Shown: positions 1-8,449 of the stretch, piece by piece
Layout: each line of letters starts with the position of its first letter
Numbering within the stretch: the first letter of the stretch is position 1
Virus record (IMG/VR): IMGVR_UViG_3300021090_000367
Coordinates: 1-27,367 of that record
DNA: 27,367 bases
DNA from: a virus
Direction: 5' to 3' (one strand)
Position numbers and translations under genes: made by a program
The notes under the pieces: generated by a model
What the model was told of the DNA's origin: nothing
The model's database searches: none
Seen by the model: only the letters and a program-made list of their open reading frames with translations

Positions 1-34
1 CCCAGTCGAGCACCTTTTTTAAGGAGAACCGTTC

Positions 35-448
35 ATGTCGAATGCAGTCACCAGCACAGGGATCCTTGTCAAGCGCGCATTGTTCGCTACGCCTGCCGTC
101 TTTACGACGATTGGCGAACTCACGTCCGTTACACCGGGCGGCATGTCGCGCAACAAGATCGAAACGTCCACGCACAATGACGGCACTGAAAGTCACGTGT
201 TGGGCATTCTGCGTCAGGACGATCCGCAGCTGAAGATCAACTTCTTGGACAGCGAAGCCACGCACACAGACATCTTGGCGGACATTGCGAACAACGTTAA
301 GAACGCATGGCAGATCCTTTTTCCGTCCGGCCACACACGCACGGGCTTCGCATACGTGCAGATGTTCAAGTTCGACGACGCGCCCGTTGACGGCAAGCAG
401 GGTGCATCGTTGGCTCTGACATGGGCGGGCGTCGTCGTCGAAGCGTAA
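35..448 (+). CDS. Putative tail tube (major tail) protein
   Basis: A 137-residue protein preceded by a strong ribosome binding site (AAGGAGAA at about 20-27). I assign it as the tail tube protein from position and size: it lies directly before a two-frame tail assembly chaperone and a tape measure, the conserved siphovirus order. The sequence is rich in short beta-strand-like stretches (around residues 58-70 and 105-135), as expected for the tube fold, and has no membrane segment or signal peptide. Tail tube monomers polymerise as hexameric rings around the tape measure. No diagnostic motif is visible, so the call depends on synteny. A decoration or minor tail protein is the alternative. Confidence 0.7.
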   Translation: MSNAVTSTGILVKRALFATPAVFTTIGELTSVTPGGMSRNKIETSTHNDGTESHVLGILRQDDPQLKINFLDSEATHTDILADIANNVKNAWQILFPSGHTRTGFAYVQMFKFDDAPVDGKQGASLALTWAGVVVEA

Positions 449-456
449 ATCGTGAT

Positions 457-475
457 GTGGGGCGAATAGCCCCGC
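457..475 (+). terminator. Short stem-loop between tail tube and chaperone genes
   Basis: A GTGGGGC / GCCCCGC stem (one G-U pair) closes a GAATA loop in the 54-bp gap after the tail tube stop. No T tract follows, so it is more likely an attenuator or mRNA 3'-end stabiliser than a full terminator. It could help make tube transcript exceed chaperone transcript. Confidence 0.4.
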
Positions 476-502
476 ATTACCAACAATAGAAAAGGAGACG
501 CA

Positions 503-916
503 ATGTCCCAGCCATTGCTAACCGCAGCGCAGATACGCACTGCGGTTGACTTGAAAGAAGAAACCGTCGAAGTCCCCGAATGGGGCGGTTCCGTTCGTCT
601 TGTCCAGATGACTGCCGCCGAATCGCTTGCGTTCATGAAGGAAACCGATACGCAGGCGGGCGCGGAAAACGGGATCTTCCTGATGCTGTCCTACTCCGCG
701 CGTGACGAAGCGGGCGCACGCGTCTTCACGCCTGAAGACGTCGAAGAACTCAAGAAGAAGAACTTCAACGTGTTGAACACGCTGCAGCGCAAGTGCATCG
801 CGTTAAACAACAACGGTGCTGCGGCAAAGGCGGCACTAAAAAAGGACTTGAGCGGAACGGCGATCGACGCTTCGCCTTCCGCTATGCCCGCGATTACTTC
901 GGAATCTGGGACGTAG
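503..916 (+). CDS. Tail assembly chaperone, short form (G-like)
   Basis: A 137-residue, charged, mostly helical protein with a good ribosome binding site (AAAGGAGACGC just upstream). Its place between tail tube and tape measure, together with an overlapping -1 frame entered through a canonical slippery site, identifies it as the short tail assembly chaperone, the functional analogue of lambda gpG. Such chaperones coat the tape measure before the tube polymerises and are absent from the mature virion. Residues 1-114 are shared with the longer frameshift product; the last 23 residues are unique to the short form. Sequence similarity to gpG was not tested; the call rests on architecture. Confidence 0.82.
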   Translation: MSQPLLTAAQIRTAVDLKEETVEVPEWGGSVRLVQMTAAESLAFMKETDTQAGAENGIFLMLSYSARDEAGARVFTPEDVEELKKKNFNVLNTLQRKCIALNNNGAAAKAALKKDLSGTAIDASPSAMPAITSESGT

Positions 917-1191
917 ACGGCTTACTTGCGGCGATGCCGCAAGCGTTGTTAGAAGAATGGAAAGCCTTCGACGAACTTGAACCTGACGGGCAATCGCGCA
1001 CAGATTGGGGATTCGCGCACGTCGTGCAAGCGATCATGCGAACCAATAAGCCGCTACTTGATTTCATGTTGCCGTTCGGTGATTTCGAAAAACCGGCAGC
1101 AGAACCGCAGTCGATCGCGACTCAAGAAAAGCTTATTGACGCGTGGATCTTCGGTAGTAACGCGATCCTTCAACGTGGAAGAAAGGGTTAA
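503..1191 (+). CDS. Tail assembly chaperone, frameshifted long form (GT-like)
   Basis: Ribosomes that slip -1 at 838-844 leave the short frame after 114 codons and continue in the -1 frame from 844 to the stop at 1189-1191, giving a fusion of about 229 residues. The added 115 residues are acidic and Trp/Phe-rich, with a helical character typical of the T domain, which recruits tail tube protein to the chaperone-coated tape measure. The T frame has no convincing start of its own: the first ATG, at 793, is internal to the G frame and has no ribosome binding site. The stop lies just before the GTG of the tape measure gene. Lambda gpGT is the paradigm. Confidence 0.85.
838..882 (+). promoter_or_regulatory. 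Programmed -1 ribosomal frameshift signal, A AAA AAG plus stem-loop
   Basis: The heptamer A AAA AAG occupies 838-844, with AAA and AAG as zero-frame codons of the chaperone gene. After a 7-nt spacer, GCGGAA (852-857) pairs with TTCCGC (877-882). With C858 bulged, GGCGA (859-863) pairs with TCGCC (872-876) around an 8-nt loop. A Shine-Dalgarno-like AAAGG lies at 826-830. Slippery site, 3' hairpin and upstream SD-like element repeat the layout of the E. coli dnaX signal. Slippage gives GGA as the next codon (844-846) and keeps the -1 frame open to 1191. Confidence 0.92.
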
Positions 1192-1193
1192 GC

Positions 1194-3527
1194 GTGGCTG
1201 AAATTGCCCCGATTCATGGGCTAATTGAACTCACCGACAACTTTACAAGCGAACTAGGGCTTGCAAGGGCTGCGCTTAGCAATTTCACCAAAGAGAACCA
1301 GCAATCTTTGACGGCGGTTGCCGTCGTCACCGGCACCGTTGCGGCCGGTATCGCGGCGATCGGTGTGGCCGCAATCGAACTCGGTAAGCGCGGATCTGAC
1401 GTCAACGATCTGCGCGCCACGATCGAACAGTTTGCAGGCGGTGCCAACGAAGCGAAAGCGGCGATGGATGCCCTGCGCGCAGGCACGCTAAATACTGTTG
1501 ACGACTTCACGCTTGCGTCAAATGCCGCGCATCTTCTGAGCACTGGTGTAAAACTCACGGCGGCGGATTTCGGCACACTCGGAGAAGCGGCATTTGTTCT
1601 GCAAAATCGCGGTCTTGGTGGCACTGCTGAACAACTGAAACTAGTGAGTGATGCGCTTGTTACTGGGAGAACACGCGCGTTAGCAATGTCGTTGGGTGTC
1701 ATCGCCGTTGACGACGCTGAAGAAGCATACGCGAAGACGCTTGGTGTTACGGCGGAACAGCTGTCAGAAAGCGGGAAAGCGGAAGCGAAGCGCATCGAAG
1801 TGCTTCGCATCCTTCGCGAAGCAACGGTTGCAGCGGGCGAACAGCAACGCGACTTTGGCGAAGAATTCGAGTTCGCATCGGCGCAGGTTCGCAACTTCAT
1901 CGACGATCTAGGTTCGTCAATCGCATCGTCTGACGTGTTCTCTGCTGGATTGCGCGCCGTTGGTGAAGCGGTTGCTGGTGCCTTCGATAACAACAAGGCG
2001 AAGGCAATCGAGAACATTACCAGCTTGCTTGAAGATGGTGCGGTCAAACTGATCGACTTGGGACAAGTCGCGATTACAGCTGCACGTATTTTTGAAGGTT
2101 CGTTCGGCGGTGTTCGCACTGTCATCGCGTTTGTCTCAACTGGAATCGTCGGTGTTGCACGTCTGCTTGCCGAAACAATCGCGGTTGCGGCTGGTGCGGC
2201 TGCAAAGCTGCATTTGATTTCGCCTGAAACGTTGTCAGAAATTCAATCGTCGCGTGAAGAACTTCGCGGTATGCGTGCGGATCTTGCACTGCAGACGGAA
2301 GAAGCGGCAGCTAGTGTTTTAGGCCATACGAAGTTTGGCGAAGCACTTGATGTGCTCAGCCAGAATATGAACGACGTGCGAACCGCGATGATGGCGGCGA
2401 AGAACGCGACTGGAGAACAGACGGAAGCGTCGGGCGCGTCGGCGGAAGCAGCTGCAGCCAATGCCGCCGCGCAAGCGGATCTCACGTCCAAGATGATCGA
2501 TCAAACCAAAGTCGCTGCTGCGATGACAAAGAGCAGCAAGGAACTCAGCACGATTTGGGACGATTACTTTAAGGCGGTTGCGCGGTCGTCTGGCACGTCA
2601 CGCGATCAACAGATCGCAGACATTGAGGCAACATTCAATTCGCAAGTTGCTTCGTTGGACCATCTTGATCCACTGTTCAATGAGAAATACAAGGCTCTGC
2701 GTGCGACTGCGAACGCAAACCTGACCGCTATTAGCGTCGACTGGGATAGCGTTCGCGATCGAAGCATCGAAGCCTTGCAAGAAACCGCAGACAAGGCACA
2801 CGAAACTTACGAAGCGATGATTGATAGCGGGTTGCACTTCACCCGCGAAGTTCTGGACGAACAGTTGAAGAAGTGGAAGGATGCGCAGGCGGCTGCAAAC
2901 GGCTGGGGAACGGACGCGAAAAAGGCAGTTGCTGATGTCACCAAGGAAGTCAAGATCCTTGATAGTGCTTGGGCAGATAACGCGGCTGCAGCAGCTGCGT
3001 CGATCAACGGAACAACGATCATGGTTCGCACGTTGCACGGTGACTTGATCAGCCTGCAAGAAGCGATGAAGTTGAAGCAGACAGGCGGCAGTTTCGATGT
3101 CACGTCTGCGAACTTTGGGCAAGCACTCACGGATTACTTGACAAAAGGCGGCTTTACATCGGGTTCGGAAAATCGACAGTTCCGCGATCCGATGGGACTG
3201 GCGAAGAAGGGCTATTCGTTTTCTGAAGTCATCAAATACGCCTTCGATCCGAAACAACAAGGAACGCTACCACCACCACAAGGCCCGCGCATTCCGGGTT
3301 TCATACAAGGCGGAACGGTAGATATCAAGGTTGGCGAAGGTGGGCCGGAAACAGTGCGCGTCCCACTCGGATCCACCGTGTATCCAACCGGCACGGGTCC
3401 GAGCGGTGGAACGCAAGTCGTTAACTTGAACTTTCAGGTGAACGGAACAGCCGTGCAAACCGCCGAAGCGATCAAGAAAATCATCATGTCGCAGCTGAAA
3501 TCAGTGCGGCAATTCGGTTCGGCTTAA
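1194..3527 (+). CDS. Tail tape measure protein
   Basis: A 777-residue protein starting at GTG, with GAAGAAAGGG just upstream and a 2-nt gap from the chaperone stop. It is the longest gene apart from the tail hub and follows the chaperone pair, as a tape measure must. Its composition is Ala/Glu/Lys/Gln-rich and largely alpha-helical, with hydrophobic stretches near residues 42-63 and 305-340 and long amphipathic coiled-coil-like regions (about 350-600). The C-terminal part (about 680-777) changes to Gly/Pro/Thr-rich sequence. Tape measures set tail length, and their hydrophobic segments may insert into the host membrane during DNA ejection. At roughly 1.5 angstrom per residue it implies a tail a little over 100 nm long, which is a rule of thumb only. 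Confidence 0.88.
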   Translation: MAEIAPIHGLIELTDNFTSELGLARAALSNFTKENQQSLTAVAVVTGTVAAGIAAIGVAAIELGKRGSDVNDLRATIEQFAGGANEAKAAMDALRAGTLNTVDDFTLASNAAHLLSTGVKLTAADFGTLGEAAFVLQNRGLGGTAEQLKLVSDALVTGRTRALAMSLGVIAVDDAEEAYAKTLGVTAEQLSESGKAEAKRIEVLRILREATVAAGEQQRDFGEEFEFASAQVRNFIDDLGSSIASSDVFSAGLRAVGEAVAGAFDNNKAKAIENITSLLEDGAVKLIDLGQVAITAARIFEGSFGGVRTVIAFVSTGIVGVARLLAETIAVAAGAAAKLHLISPETLSEIQSSREELRGMRADLALQTEEAAASVLGHTKFGEALDVLSQNMNDVRTAMMAAKNATGEQTEASGASAEAAAANAAAQADLTSKMIDQTKVAAAMTKSSKELSTIWDDYFKAVARSSGTSRDQQIADIEATFNSQVASLDHLDPLFNEKYKALRATANANLTAISVDWDSVRDRSIEALQETADKAHETYEAMIDSGLHFTREVLDEQLKKWKDAQAAANGWGTDAKKAVADVTKEVKILDSAWADNAAAAAASINGTTIMVRTLHGDLISLQEAMKLKQTGGSFDVTSANFGQALTDYLTKGGFTSGSENRQFRDPMGLAKKGYSFSEVIKYAFDPKQQGTLPPPQGPRIPGFIQGGTVDIKVGEGGPETVRVPLGSTVYPTGTGPSGGTQVVNLNFQVNGTAVQTAEAIKKIIMSQLKSVRQFGSA

Positions 3528-3541
3528 AGGAGATCGGTATC

Positions 3542-4096
3542 ATGAGTTTGCAATCGTGGCAAGAAACGTTGATCACGTCGCAGGTTGATGGCGCAGCACT
3601 GACCGCCGCTGCCGCTGCGACGTGCATTCCAGCCGCTGCGAAATACACCTTTCCACCGAATTCGTTTGCGATTGGCAAGCAGTATCGGGTTAAGGCGTCG
3701 GGTCGTATTTCGTCCGTTATCACGACTCCCGGAACGGCGCGATACGATCTGCGGCTTGGTGGCACGGTGATCTTCGACAGCCTTGCGATTCTGCTTGACA
3801 CGGCGGTTGCTGCAACTACCGTCGGTTGGCTGCTGGATATTTTACTGACGTGCCGCGCGATCGGGGCAACGGCAAACTTCATGGGGCAAGGGCTGTGGAC
3901 GTCCTACAATATCTTGGGCACTCCGGCCACACCGCCGAAGGGTGCGTTGTCAGCGATCTTGCCGTGGAACAGTGCGCCTGCTGTGGGCGGTAACGTCGAC
4001 TCGACGACGTCGTTGCAGCTGGATATGTTTTTCACGCAGACCGTTGCCACGGGTTCGATGACGGTGCATCAGTATTCCGTTCAGGCGTTGAACTAA
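3542..4096 (+). CDS. Putative small tail protein
   Basis: A 184-residue protein with a strong ribosome binding site (AAAGGAGATCGG) 15 bases after the tape measure stop. It is rich in Ala, Thr and Gly, with alternating hydrophobic residues suggesting a beta-sandwich; no signal peptide or enzymatic motif is seen. The stretch around residues 45-75 (Gly/Arg/Ser/Thr, then a regular strand pattern) resembles virion structural proteins in general. Position between tape measure and tail hub makes a distal tail or tail-tip component likely. No family is recognised, so the role is inferred from context alone. Confidence 0.6.
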   Translation: MSLQSWQETLITSQVDGAALTAAAAATCIPAAAKYTFPPNSFAIGKQYRVKASGRISSVITTPGTARYDLRLGGTVIFDSLAILLDTAVAATTVGWLLDILLTCRAIGATANFMGQGLWTSYNILGTPATPPKGALSAILPWNSAPAVGGNVDSTTSLQLDMFFTQTVATGSMTVHQYSVQALN

Positions 4097-4106
4097 GAAG
4101 ATCGCC

Positions 4107-7100
4107 GTGCCCTTTACTCCGTTTCGTGGCCCCCGTCGCATCGGCCCTGGGGCTGTTTCCACAGGTGCCGCGTCGTTTAGCACGCAACCGATCGTTGCGT
4201 CAATTACGCCGTCGATTGCGCGCACTGCAGGCGGCACCGCCGTTACGATTTCCGGGTCAGAGTTTCACACCGACTCAGAAGGCGCACCGCCACTTGTCTT
4301 CATCGGCGCGTTTCAAGCTACAAACGTTGTCGTTGTAGACGCGAACACAATTACCGCTGATTCGCCAGTTGCGAACGTAACAGGCACGGTCGACGTTACC
4401 GTTACGACGATCGGCGGTAGCTTTACACTCAATCAAGCCTTCACGTTTTACGCGTCTACCATTTCGAAAGTTACTCCGGCTTTCGCTAACATCATCGGCG
4501 GTGTTGATGTTGTTGTTGAGGGTTTCAACTTCATTACTGGTAGCACGATCACGTTTGGCGGTGCCGCTGTTACTGCCACAACTTTCATTGACAGTGAACA
4601 TTACCTAGTTACCATCCCGAATCATGGACAAGGGTTCGTTGACGTCACGATCGTTGATATCGGCGGTGCAACATTCACGCTGCCGAACGGGTTTCAATAC
4701 ACACTTCTTACGCGTGGGAATGACATTCGCAGACAGCCCGGCATCACGATCAACGACGCACTGAACAACTCGCCTAACACAGCGACAGCCGCGATCGACG
4801 GAGCTAGCAACATTCCAGTTGTTGGCGAAGAATTTCAGATCATTGACACATTTGACGGATCACGGCTGCTCTTTGCCGGTTCGGTGCAAACTGTGGCGAT
4901 GCGTTACGAAGGGTTGATAGATCAACTAGTGTATGACGTCACAGCAATTGATTTTACGTATCTCCTGAACAAGTATCGCCCGTTCGGTAGTTACATTGCT
5001 GTATCCGCTAGTGGTATCGTCACCGATCTGATCCAGCGATATGCACCCGGTTTTTCGACAGCGTTTGTGCAGACCAATCTAGCGAAGGTGTCCTTTCAGT
5101 TCGATGGATCGAAAGATCTTGCAACGTGCTTGAGTGACATCGCGGCTGCGATTGGCGGCGGTCACTGGTATGTTGATTACAATCGAGTGCTGCACTTTTT
5201 TCACATCGTTCCAAGCGGCATTCAGATTCCGGAGTTTCCGCAGAGCGTTGTTCAATCAACGTCTACCACGCCACCTGTCATCACGCAAGGCGCGTCGATT
5301 CCGTCGTCATTCAGCTTCGCTGCTGGATGGTATATGTTCCAAACAACAAACGTATACAGCAACGATGTTGAGTCGATCTTAGGGCCACTCAGTGCGCCGA
5401 TCTATCTTGATGGCACGCACATACTCAACTTTTTTAACGTCGAAGTCGGTGTTGCTGTCGGTGCGCTGACTGTTGATAAGCGGCGAATTTATATGCGGCA
5501 GTTGTTACCGACGCCTGCACATTCGTCGGTCGAAACAGTTATTCCGTTCTTGCAGGTTGAGGATAACACCACTACGACGTTTACCACGTATTTCAAAGAT
5601 ACAGGTGTGAGTTCAGGCGTATTGGTGAACATTCCGGGCACCGAACCACTCCCGCGCAAATCGTTTTCTGCTCGCCCGGCTGCTCCGTCGAGTCCGCCCA
5701 GCCCAAACTATGTGCAAGGCAATGGTCCTGGCGGTGCGTGGCAATTCCGCGTAGCGTATCTCTATCAAGACGGGTCTGTGTCCTACGCCAGCGTTGGAAG
5801 TTTTGTGTTACGAGTCGGTGTGACGGTCGTTGCAGGTTTAGGTATCGCGTCGTTTTCTATGAACGGCGTTCCTATTGGTCCAGACGTGAACGGCGTGCCG
5901 GTGATCGCCCGTTTCATTTACCAAGCACTTGCGGGTATTAGCGGCACGCTTGCGGAAGCGAACGCTTTCATTAATACCGCTATGCCGGATTGGTCAACGG
6001 CAACGTCGTTTTGGATGATGGGGGATAACTCCAATACCACGATCGACGACTTGCACGCTGGCGGCACCTTCGGGAATAAGAGTCTGTTTGGACGCGGACA
6101 GAAAATGTATCTGGATCAAGTGTCTGGCGGATCCGTGCTTGAACCGGATCCGATCCCTGTGTGGCCGAATCCCGATGGTCCATTTCTGGAAGGCGCAGAC
6201 GCGCCCGACGACATTGACGATCTTGATTTGCAGCTGATTCGTAATCCGCAAGTCACGGTGAACACCGACGTTTCGCAGCTGCGCAATCGTATCTTCGTCA
6301 AGGGACGTGGCAGCACGGCGGCAGAAGCCGCATCACTAGGCGCGACGTCGATCCTTGTGGCAGATGGCAACGCGTTTTCTCTCAATGGTGGTAAAGTCAT
6401 CATTGACAATGCGCAAGTTGTCGACTACGTCACCGTGTCAGGTGTTGACAACGTCTATACGTTGGAACTTGCCGGGAGTCTGACTGCGTCGATTGTGTCT
6501 GGTGACTCAATCGTCAACTTCATGCAAGTTGACGACGTTGCCGCACAGGCGGAAATGGGCAACATTGAACGCGATGCCAACGGCGTTGTTACAGACGGCG
6601 TGCATGAATACACGGTCGTTGACGGTTCGTTGAAGACGCAGTTTCAACTTTACATGCGGGCGTTCGCTGAACTGGAACTGTTCGCACGCCCAATCGTCAC
6701 GCTCAATTACGCCACTCGGGATCCGAAGACGCGCAGCGGTAAGACGGTGCATGTTGCGTTGACGAATCCACCGATTTCAGGAGATTTTCTCATTCAGAGT
6801 GTGTCGATCGATCAGGTGCATGACGAAGCTGATGATTCACTTATGCCGCGTTACAACGCGCAGGCGTCCAGCGTTCGTTTTGACTTGAACGATCTGCTGC
6901 TGCAGATCTTGAAAGGTGGCATTCAAGGCGGATCGTCTTCAATAGGTATTATCGGTTCAGCGGTCGATCAGGTGCCGGAACCTGTGTCGTCTGGGATCTT
7001 TGCTGCGACGGTAGACATTACGCCTGCGGAGTTCCAATTGCTGTTCACGGTGCCAAAACAAATCGTGGCGGGCATTCCGGACAAGATTATCATGCCGTTG

Positions 7101-7400
7101 ATGGCTTACGCCTACATCAATGTTACGGCTGCAATCGCCACAACTCCGCAATCGCACTTCCGGTATATCAGTGCATCGCCGGGTCCGAGTGACACCAATT
7201 TCTTTACTGCGCAAGCTTTTACGCCAGGGGCGGTGCAAGAGAATTTCTTGACGCATCCTGTTGTATTGCAATCCACAGCAGGCATTCGATTCGCTGGCGG
7301 TGCCGGTTTCGAATATCACTTTACAAATCAAGCCGTGAGTGGTGGCGCTGGATCGTATGCGCGTGTCACGTTGTTGTATACGATTATGGACATACCGTAA
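4107..7400 (+). CDS. Large tail hub / tail-tip protein with IPT/TIG repeats
   Basis: A 1097-residue protein with a GTG start 10 bases after the preceding stop. Two consecutive IPT/TIG-type Ig-like domains are visible near the N-terminus (about residues 31-113 and 116-198), each with the P-x-x-x-x-x-G-G-x-x-V-x-I-x-G-x-x-F pattern followed by a Phe-Gly strand. Residues of about 205-375 resemble tail hub or baseplate modules (a DALN/FDG region, then a YLLNKYRP-like segment). The rest is beta-rich with FN3-like pieces around 410-510 and 530-580. Size and position, just before a tail transglycosylase, suggest the Tal/gpJ-like hub that contacts the host. The IPT/TIG domains probably bind surface glycans. 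Hub identity is inference; the IPT/TIG call is stronger. Confidence 0.72.
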   Translation: MPFTPFRGPRRIGPGAVSTGAASFSTQPIVASITPSIARTAGGTAVTISGSEFHTDSEGAPPLVFIGAFQATNVVVVDANTITADSPVANVTGTVDVTVTTIGGSFTLNQAFTFYASTISKVTPAFANIIGGVDVVVEGFNFITGSTITFGGAAVTATTFIDSEHYLVTIPNHGQGFVDVTIVDIGGATFTLPNGFQYTLLTRGNDIRRQPGITINDALNNSPNTATAAIDGASNIPVVGEEFQIIDTFDGSRLLFAGSVQTVAMRYEGLIDQLVYDVTAIDFTYLLNKYRPFGSYIAVSASGIVTDLIQRYAPGFSTAFVQTNLAKVSFQFDGSKDLATCLSDIAAAIGGGHWYVDYNRVLHFFHIVPSGIQIPEFPQSVVQSTSTTPPVITQGASIPSSFSFAAGWYMFQTTNVYSNDVESILGPLSAPIYLDGTHILNFFNVEVGVAVGALTVDKRRIYMRQLLPTPAHSSVETVIPFLQVEDNTTTTFTTYFKDTGVSSGVLVNIPGTEPLPRKSFSARPAAPSSPPSPNYVQGNGPGGAWQFRVAYLYQDGSVSYASVGSFVLRVGVTVVAGLGIASFSMNGVPIGPDVNGVPVIARFIYQALAGISGTLAEANAFINTAMPDWSTATSFWMMGDNSNTTIDDLHAGGTFGNKSLFGRGQKMYLDQVSGGSVLEPDPIPVWPNPDGPFLEGADAPDDIDDLDLQLIRNPQVTVNTDVSQLRNRIFVKGRGSTAAEAASLGATSILVADGNAFSLNGGKVIIDNAQVVDYVTVSGVDNVYTLELAGSLTASIVSGDSIVNFMQVDDVAAQAEMGNIERDANGVVTDGVHEYTVVDGSLKTQFQLYMRAFAELELFARPIVTLNYATRDPKTRSGKTVHVALTNPPISGDFLIQSVSIDQVHDEADDSLMPRYNAQASSVRFDLNDLLLQILKGGIQGGSSSIGIIGSAVDQVPEPVSSGIFAATVDITPAEFQLLFTVPKQIVAGIPDKIIMPLMAYAYINVTAAIATTPQSHFRYISASPGPSDTNFFTAQAFTPGAVQENFLTHPVVLQSTAGIRFAGGAGFEYHFTNQAVSGGAGSYARVTLLYTIMDIP

Positions 7401-7936
7401 TGACCGTTAATATTCACAACGGCGAAATCGTCAACGTCGCAACCAGTTTCAAGTTGGATCCGGATCTGCTGACGGCGCAAATTCGTGTGGAATCTGCGTT
7501 CCATGAATGGGCATGGAACCCGGAACCGCATTACCGTTACCTGTGGAACGTGCGAACCAACAAGCCGTTTCGTCTGTTGACCACGGCTGAACAGACATCG
7601 CAACGCCCGCCTGCTGATTTCCCTTGCTTCGCGGGCGATCCTGATCAAGAATTTTGGGCACAACAGGCGTCGTGGGGACTCATGCAGATCATGGGCGGTG
7701 TGGCCCGTGAACGTGGCTTCAAGGGCCATTACCTGACGACGTTGTGTGATCCGGCAACCAACCTCCGAATCGGCTGCGGATACCTTGCTGACCTTGTCGT
7801 CTGGGCAGACGGTGACGTGATGCAGGCATTAGCCGCCTACAACGGCGGCAAGCGCGGCAACTCGACTCCCCCATTTCGCAATCAAGAATACGCTGACAAA
7901 GTGTTTGCGGCGCGCACGACGATCTTGCGCCCGTGA
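7400..7936 (+). CDS. Lytic transglycosylase (SLT family), tail-associated
   Basis: A 178-residue enzyme whose ATG overlaps the tail hub stop (TAATG at 7399-7403), implying translational coupling. It has SLT-fold signatures: catalytic Glu31 in RVESAF, SWGLMQI at 91-97, NLRIGCGYL at 121-129 and AYNGG at 146-150. Lytic transglycosylases cleave the MurNAc-GlcNAc bond of peptidoglycan without hydrolysis, leaving 1,6-anhydro-MurNAc. An insert of about 50 residues separates the catalytic Glu from SWGLMQI and is longer than usual. There is no signal peptide. The tail location suggests local wall opening during DNA injection, although a role as endolysin cannot be excluded because no other lysin is seen in the window. 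Confidence 0.85.
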   Translation: MTVNIHNGEIVNVATSFKLDPDLLTAQIRVESAFHEWAWNPEPHYRYLWNVRTNKPFRLLTTAEQTSQRPPADFPCFAGDPDQEFWAQQASWGLMQIMGGVARERGFKGHYLTTLCDPATNLRIGCGYLADLVVWADGDVMQALAAYNGGKRGNSTPPFRNQEYADKVFAARTTILRP

Positions 7937-7955
7937 CAGGATAAAGGAACCGCTG

Positions 7956-8441
7956 ATGAAGCACACGTTCATAACGATCGCGTTTCTGCTGTGGAGTGCC
8001 ACAGTATACGCGCAGGCCGCACCTGATACGTTGCGAATCACGGCAACGGATAAATTCGCTTGGACCGCCAGCGACGACGAAGGCAAGACGTTCGGCGATC
8101 CGCCTGTGCAGCTGGTAACAGGGTATCACTTGGAATTCTTCTTGAAGTCCAACGTGACGATCACCGGCACGACGGCTGCGCCGATCTTTGTGCCGAAAGC
8201 CGGTGCCACAGCATCGTTGCTGTTCAACAACATCGCACACACCGCACCCGATGTCACTAGGGAAGAAATATCGACGCAAACTCTTTCGACGTTCATCGGT
8301 GTGAACGTGAACGTTGAATATGTCGCGTTCATGCGTGCGGCGGGATCCGGAGGTATCTCAATCCTATCGAACGGTGTTGGCCCTTTTGGCTTACTGGCGG
8401 CACCGAAAGCCCCTGCCTTTCGAATCCGCCGCATTCCGTAA
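7956..8441 (+). CDS. Signal-peptide protein with FN3-like segment; host of candidate frameshift
   Basis: The start is placed at ATG 7956, behind ATAAAGGAAC, because the protein then opens with a clear Sec signal peptide: Lys-His, a hydrophobic core of about 12 residues, then VYAQA before a likely cleavage site near residue 20. The 161-residue zero-frame product has an FN3-like pattern: W-x-x-S-x-D-x-G around 34-41, GYHLEF near 54, and a terminal SNGVGPFGLLAAPKAP segment. A signal peptide is unusual for a tail-region gene and suggests periplasmic or surface delivery, for example in adsorption, superinfection exclusion or lysis. The final 17 codons overlap a second frame entered by a candidate -1 slip. 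The protein is not assigned to a named family. Confidence 0.72.
   Translation: MKHTFITIAFLLWSATVYAQAAPDTLRITATDKFAWTASDDEGKTFGDPPVQLVTGYHLEFFLKSNVTITGTTAAPIFVPKAGATASLLFNNIAHTAPDVTREEISTQTLSTFIGVNVNVEYVAFMRAAGSGGISILSNGVGPFGLLAAPKAPAFRIRRIP
8381..8430 (+). promoter_or_regulatory. Candidate programmed -1 frameshift signal, C CCT TTT plus stem-loop
   Basis: The heptamer C CCT TTT at 8381-8387 has CCT and TTT as zero-frame codons, fitting X XXY YYZ. After an 8-nt spacer, GGCGG (8396-8400) pairs with CCGCC (8426-8430). A 3x3 internal loop then leads to CGAAAG (8404-8409) paired with CTTTCG (8417-8422) around a 7-nt loop. The -1 frame is open from 8318 to the stop at 8714-8716, so slippage gives one continuous 253-residue protein. 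No upstream SD-like element is seen. Confidence 0.6.
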
Positions 8442-8449
8442 CGATTCAG

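Noticed and set aside
1214-2125. 303-codon - strand frame opposite the tape measure gene
   Set aside because: Ser/Ala/Thr-rich mirror of the Ala-rich tape measure codons; no ribosome binding site or neighbours on that strand.
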